Shown here: positions 61,184 to 64,000 of the stretch, piece by piece | Numbering within the stretch: position 1 is the first letter of the stretch | How the letters are laid out: each line of letters begins with the position of its first letter | Source: Alteromonadaceae bacterium 2753L.S.0a.02 | GTDB lineage: Bacteria; Pseudomonadota; Gammaproteobacteria; Pseudomonadales; Cellvibrionaceae | Assembly (NCBI GenBank): GCA_007827375.1 | Contig: VISH01000001.1 | Coordinates: forward strand, 1,426,001 to 1,490,000 | Length of the DNA stretch: 64,000 nt | Reading direction: 5' to 3' | Position numbers and translations under genes: made by a program | Notes under the pieces: generated by a model | Seen by the model: only the letters and a program-made list of their open reading frames with translations | Databases searched by the model: none | Told to the model about the DNA's origin: nothing

Positions 61184-63508
61184 CTAAGGCTGCGCCACGC
61201 CACTGTGATAAACCAACTGCACACTCACATAATAAGGTGCGTCGTAAGCCCAATCGTTATCCGCAAGCTGCGTGGATTGATTAATAATATCGCTCACGGA
61301 AAGATAATAAGGCACGGTGGCACGGGTGTGACTGATCCACATGGGGTCGGCATCCGCTGCGGGCGTTGTTAAGTCCAAGGCGCTGACGGCAGCACTGGTA
61401 TCGCCGTTGCTGGCAATAATGCCGTCGTCACCTTGCCACTCATTAACTACACGATTATCGCTGGCATCCCGATACAAGCCCCAGGCGTATTCCACTAAGG
61501 AGCCAGGTGCGGGCACCACTAAATTGATTATAATGTCCACATACCAGGTAGCGTCAGTGCCGCCGGCATTGGTGTAAATTTGTGGAATATCCAAGAGGAA
61601 CCAATCGCGATCTTCATAAAAATCCACATAGCCGCTTTGCCAGGGCAGGTTTACAGTAAGGGTATCGCCTTCGGCGGTTACCATGGTGGCGAGTTGCTCT
61701 GCACTTGGGCTTAATGCCGTGGTGTTTACACCGTAATCGCGATGATCGCTGGCATCCACCACCAATTCGATACTGGTGTCGTTATCCACGGCCAGCGCTT
61801 TTTCGGCAGTTTCTGAAAAATAACTGGCATTGCTGGCGCGACCGGCATCCGCTGCGGGTGCTTGAGTTTGAACCGGCACGATATTGCTGCGAATGCTGTA
61901 GAGATTATCGATATCGGCTTCGTCGGATTGTAAATCCACCACCTTCACAAAATAATCCGCATTGGTGTTGGTGACTTTACTGGGAATAAAATAACTGGTT
62001 TTAAAAGATAGCGGGTACTCACCACTGCCCTGGGTTGTGAAGGTATCCAGCAATTCATCCATATGGAATACCGTAATTAAATATTCCACCGGTGTGGGGT
62101 TATCGGTTTCCACAAAAATTTCCAAAACCTGATCTTGTGCGTGATCCGCTGGCACGGTAATGCGATACCAATCGGTATCTCCCACGTAGGAAATTAAAGC
62201 GCTGGATTCGAGGTTGGCGGTTTCATCCAATTCAATCGCATCGTTAATGGTATTATTACCGCCGTTTAATTCGGCATCGTCTGTGACGTTAATGGAAGTC
62301 ACCGTGGCGGAATAGGGCATGCCCACAGTACCGTCGAGGCTGCAGATATGATCATCCACTGCGGTCACCCGCACAAAATGCTGGCCACTGGTGGCCACTT
62401 TAATATGCGCGGTACGCGGCCCGGTTTCGGTGGAATATTCCTTGGAAAACAGTACGACGTCGTTGCTATCCACCACTTCCAATAAATACCAGGCGTTGCA
62501 GCCGTTGGCTTCGGAAGGGTCGAATTCGATTTGTAAAACCTGAATTGATGGCGGTGTTGCACCAGAGTTTAATTGGCTCCAATCTTCGTCGCCGGCGTAA
62601 TCCAACGAGCCGCTTATTTGATAAAAACCGTCGCCGCTTAATACTGTGGCATTTTCCTGGCTGTCGTTTTGCGAAACTTCCGCCGTGGCAACGCGGGAAA
62701 CGCACATTTCAAACGTGGAGGCGGTATCAAAGTTATCTTTGCCCTGGTCGTGTATCAACCAATAAAAATCACCGGCGGGCAGACTTTCAACCAGGCGATA
62801 GTCGCTGTTAACCGGTTGTGCTGTGCTGCGTATTAGCGTGCCCTGGCTGTCAAACAAACTGACTTTCGGCGTAACGGAGGTGCCGCTGGCAAAGGCATTA
62901 AAGTGCGCGACCAATTCCACCACGCCACTTTCCGCCAAAGAAAAATGCATGACATCGACATCACCCACGGTGCCGATGCTATCGGTGTGACAGCTGCCGT
63001 TGGGTGTTATTTGCGTGGCGTTGCTGAAGGTACCGTTATTGTCTTCCGGGGCGGCGGTATCGTAAGAAATACTGTAGTGCTCGGTGTTCGAGGCATCGTC
63101 GTCATTTAAATCGCGCACCGCAACGTAGAGTGGCCGCGCCTGGGTGGCGTTCACGTTAATGGTGAGCGATGAACTGCTGCTGTTATTTTCCGGAAAGTGA
63201 TCGGCCGCAAGGCGTACCAGTTGCCCGTTGGCTTCCTTCTCGTAAACGGTTGCGAGAACATCAACATCGTAGCGCAGGGTTTCGTTAAACACGTTGATAG
63301 CGATAAGCCCCGGTTCTTCGACATTAATACGATACCAGTCGATATCGGCGGTGGGGTTTATTACGCCGCTCATGCTTTCGTTTTTTGTGAGGGTGCGCTC
63401 GCTGGATTTTTCGTCGTCGCTTACGTTGGGTTTATCGTCACCGCCGCAATTGAATAAGGCCAAAGAAAAAAGAACAGTTGCGCTCGCTTGAATGAGTTTG
63501 TTAGTCAT
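61184..63508 (-). CDS. Large lipoprotein with repeated PPC-type domains
   Basis: A 774-residue protein. The lipobox is SLALFNC near residue 21. The mature part contains four to five beta-sandwich domains of the bacterial PPC type (ADIDWYRINVEEPGLIAINV, VDVMHFSLAESGVVELVAHF, GDEDWSQLN, GDTDWYRITVPADHAQDQVL, EDRDWFLLDIP), each with the D-x-D-W-(Y/F) hallmark. Such domains bind substrates or act as spacers. No catalytic domain is seen. It lies between the calcium-repeat gene and the DUF3604 gene on one strand. Confidence 0.85.
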   Translation of the reverse strand: MTNKLIQASATVLFSLALFNCGGDDKPNVSDDEKSSERTLTKNESMSGVINPTADIDWYRINVEEPGLIAINVFNETLRYDVDVLATVYEKEANGQLVRLAADHFPENNSSSSSLTINVNATQARPLYVAVRDLNDDDASNTEHYSISYDTAAPEDNNGTFSNATQITPNGSCHTDSIGTVGDVDVMHFSLAESGVVELVAHFNAFASGTSVTPKVSLFDSQGTLIRSTAQPVNSDYRLVESLPAGDFYWLIHDQGKDNFDTASTFEMCVSRVATAEVSQNDSQENATVLSGDGFYQISGSLDYAGDEDWSQLNSGATPPSIQVLQIEFDPSEANGCNAWYLLEVVDSNDVVLFSKEYSTETGPRTAHIKVATSGQHFVRVTAVDDHICSLDGTVGMPYSATVTSINVTDDAELNGGNNTINDAIELDETANLESSALISYVGDTDWYRITVPADHAQDQVLEIFVETDNPTPVEYLITVFHMDELLDTFTTQGSGEYPLSFKTSYFIPSKVTNTNADYFVKVVDLQSDEADIDNLYSIRSNIVPVQTQAPAADAGRASNASYFSETAEKALAVDNDTSIELVVDASDHRDYGVNTTALSPSAEQLATMVTAEGDTLTVNLPWQSGYVDFYEDRDWFLLDIPQIYTNAGGTDATWYVDIIINLVVPAPGSLVEYAWGLYRDASDNRVVNEWQGDDGIIASNGDTSAAVSALDLTTPAADADPMWISHTRATVPYYLSVSDIINQSTQLADNDWAYDAPYYVSVQLVYHSGVAQP

Positions 63509-63521
63509 GGTTTCACCTTTA

Positions 63522-64000
63522 TTAAGGCACGAGTTCGAAGTTATCGGGCGTCATTTCGATCACTTTGTCGGTATCTCTGATGTTGACCGTAACGGTGGCA
63601 CGCCGGAAAAGTGGAGTGGATTCGGGTTGATCGCTGGGCACCTGGGCGATGTACAATTGAATGGTGTTATCGCCGGGCAATTGGCCGGTGGCATCGTTGC
63701 CGTAGTTGGTGTCCATTAAATGAATATTGGAAATGGTGAATTCAAATTCGCGCACAAACGATTCGGAGTCGGTGCCCTGATTTAATTCCACCAGGCCGCG
63801 ATCAATAATGTCGTAGCGATAGGCATAGCGTTGTTGAATAATCGGGTCGGCCGATTTCACGTTGGTGTGGTAATGCACTTCGAGCCAATCGACACTGCCA
63901 TCGAAGTCGGTATCGTCGGTATCCTGAACTTCAATGGGGCTGGTACCCGCGAGATGTTCGATGTAATCGGGTATACCGTCGTAATCGGTATCGGCAATTT
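63522..64000 (-). CDS. Calcium-binding-repeat protein, partial (N-terminus outside window)
   Basis: An open frame enters from the right edge and ends at 63522, at least 159 residues. It contains thrombospondin type 3-like Asp-rich repeats (DTDYDGIPDYIEHLAGTSPI, DTDDTDFDGSVDWLEV) and then a beta-rich C-terminal domain (FVREFEFTISNIHLMDTNYG, ATVTVNIRDTDKVIEMTPDN). It precedes the PPC lipoprotein gene by 13 bp, so the operon begins outside the window. It is probably secreted. Confidence 0.75.
   Translation of the reverse strand, partial: IADTDYDGIPDYIEHLAGTSPIEVQDTDDTDFDGSVDWLEVHYHTNVKSADPIIQQRYAYRYDIIDRGLVELNQGTDSESFVREFEFTISNIHLMDTNYGNDATGQLPGDNTIQLYIAQVPSDQPESTPLFRRATVTVNIRDTDKVIEMTPDNFELVP

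Overview
The window looks like the chromosome of a marine, polysaccharide-degrading gammaproteobacterium of the Cellvibrionaceae type (Teredinibacter, Saccharophagus, Cellvibrio). This is an inference from gene style: a lipoprotein with a very long poly-serine linker, a GH11 xylanase, a secreted endonuclease I with two PPC domains, a ricin-type lectin fused to a zinc-peptidase-like domain, a jacalin-like lectin and a PPC-rich lipoprotein. No rRNA or tRNA gene was recognised.

Left backbone (1-28 kb). An uncharacterised gene pair lies at the left edge. It is followed by secreted or surface proteins (GH11 xylanase, jacalin-like lectin, poly-Ser lipoprotein, zinc-peptidase/ricin protein, an 889-residue phospholipase C-like protein with a small lipoprotein, and NucM-type endonuclease I). 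Mixed with these are regulators (membrane-anchored LuxR, two LysR proteins, an ECF sigma factor with a membrane partner) and housekeeping genes (RidA, SDR, LysE-type exporter, MepA-like endopeptidase). The stretch ends in a two-gene operon of a membrane/TPR protein and a secreted or periplasmic caspase-family protein, then a 64-bp-period minisatellite. Many spacers here carry short tandem repeats with 13-17 bp periods and unrelated sequences.

Cassette array (about 28.3-48.45 kb). This is a sedentary integron-type array with about 25 attC or attC-like sites, all with the GTTRRRY core at their right end. No integron integrase is visible on either side, so within this window it is a CALIN (cluster of attC sites lacking an integrase). 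Most cassettes encode one small protein read left to right. Several are exported or membrane proteins; recognisable ones are CspA-type cold shock, RraB-like, TonB C-terminal, PD40 propeller and DUF3885 proteins. Three cassettes run right to left: an AAA ATPase plus RloB pair resembling AbiL-type phage defence, and two different VapBC toxin-antitoxin pairs. Three cassettes have no convincing gene, and two of these are diverged tandem copies of each other. An ~800-bp element occurs twice. One copy carries a complete IS66 element with an 8-bp target duplication, and the other copy preserves the empty site.

Right flank (48.5-64 kb). A transposase remnant is followed by a helical protein, a pentapeptide-repeat membrane protein and an MFS transporter. 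Then come an orphan AHH-family nuclease toxin with a probable immunity protein, and an unrecognised three-gene operon lying between two decayed fragments of the 3' end of the DUF3604 gene. A secreted zinc-peptidase operon follows, and finally a DUF3604 / PPC lipoprotein / calcium-repeat protein operon that runs off the right edge.

The best candidates for something undescribed are the gene-less cassette families, the ~800-bp attC-associated element, the AbiL-like defence cassette in an integrase-less array, and the three-gene module at 54.5-56.3 kb.
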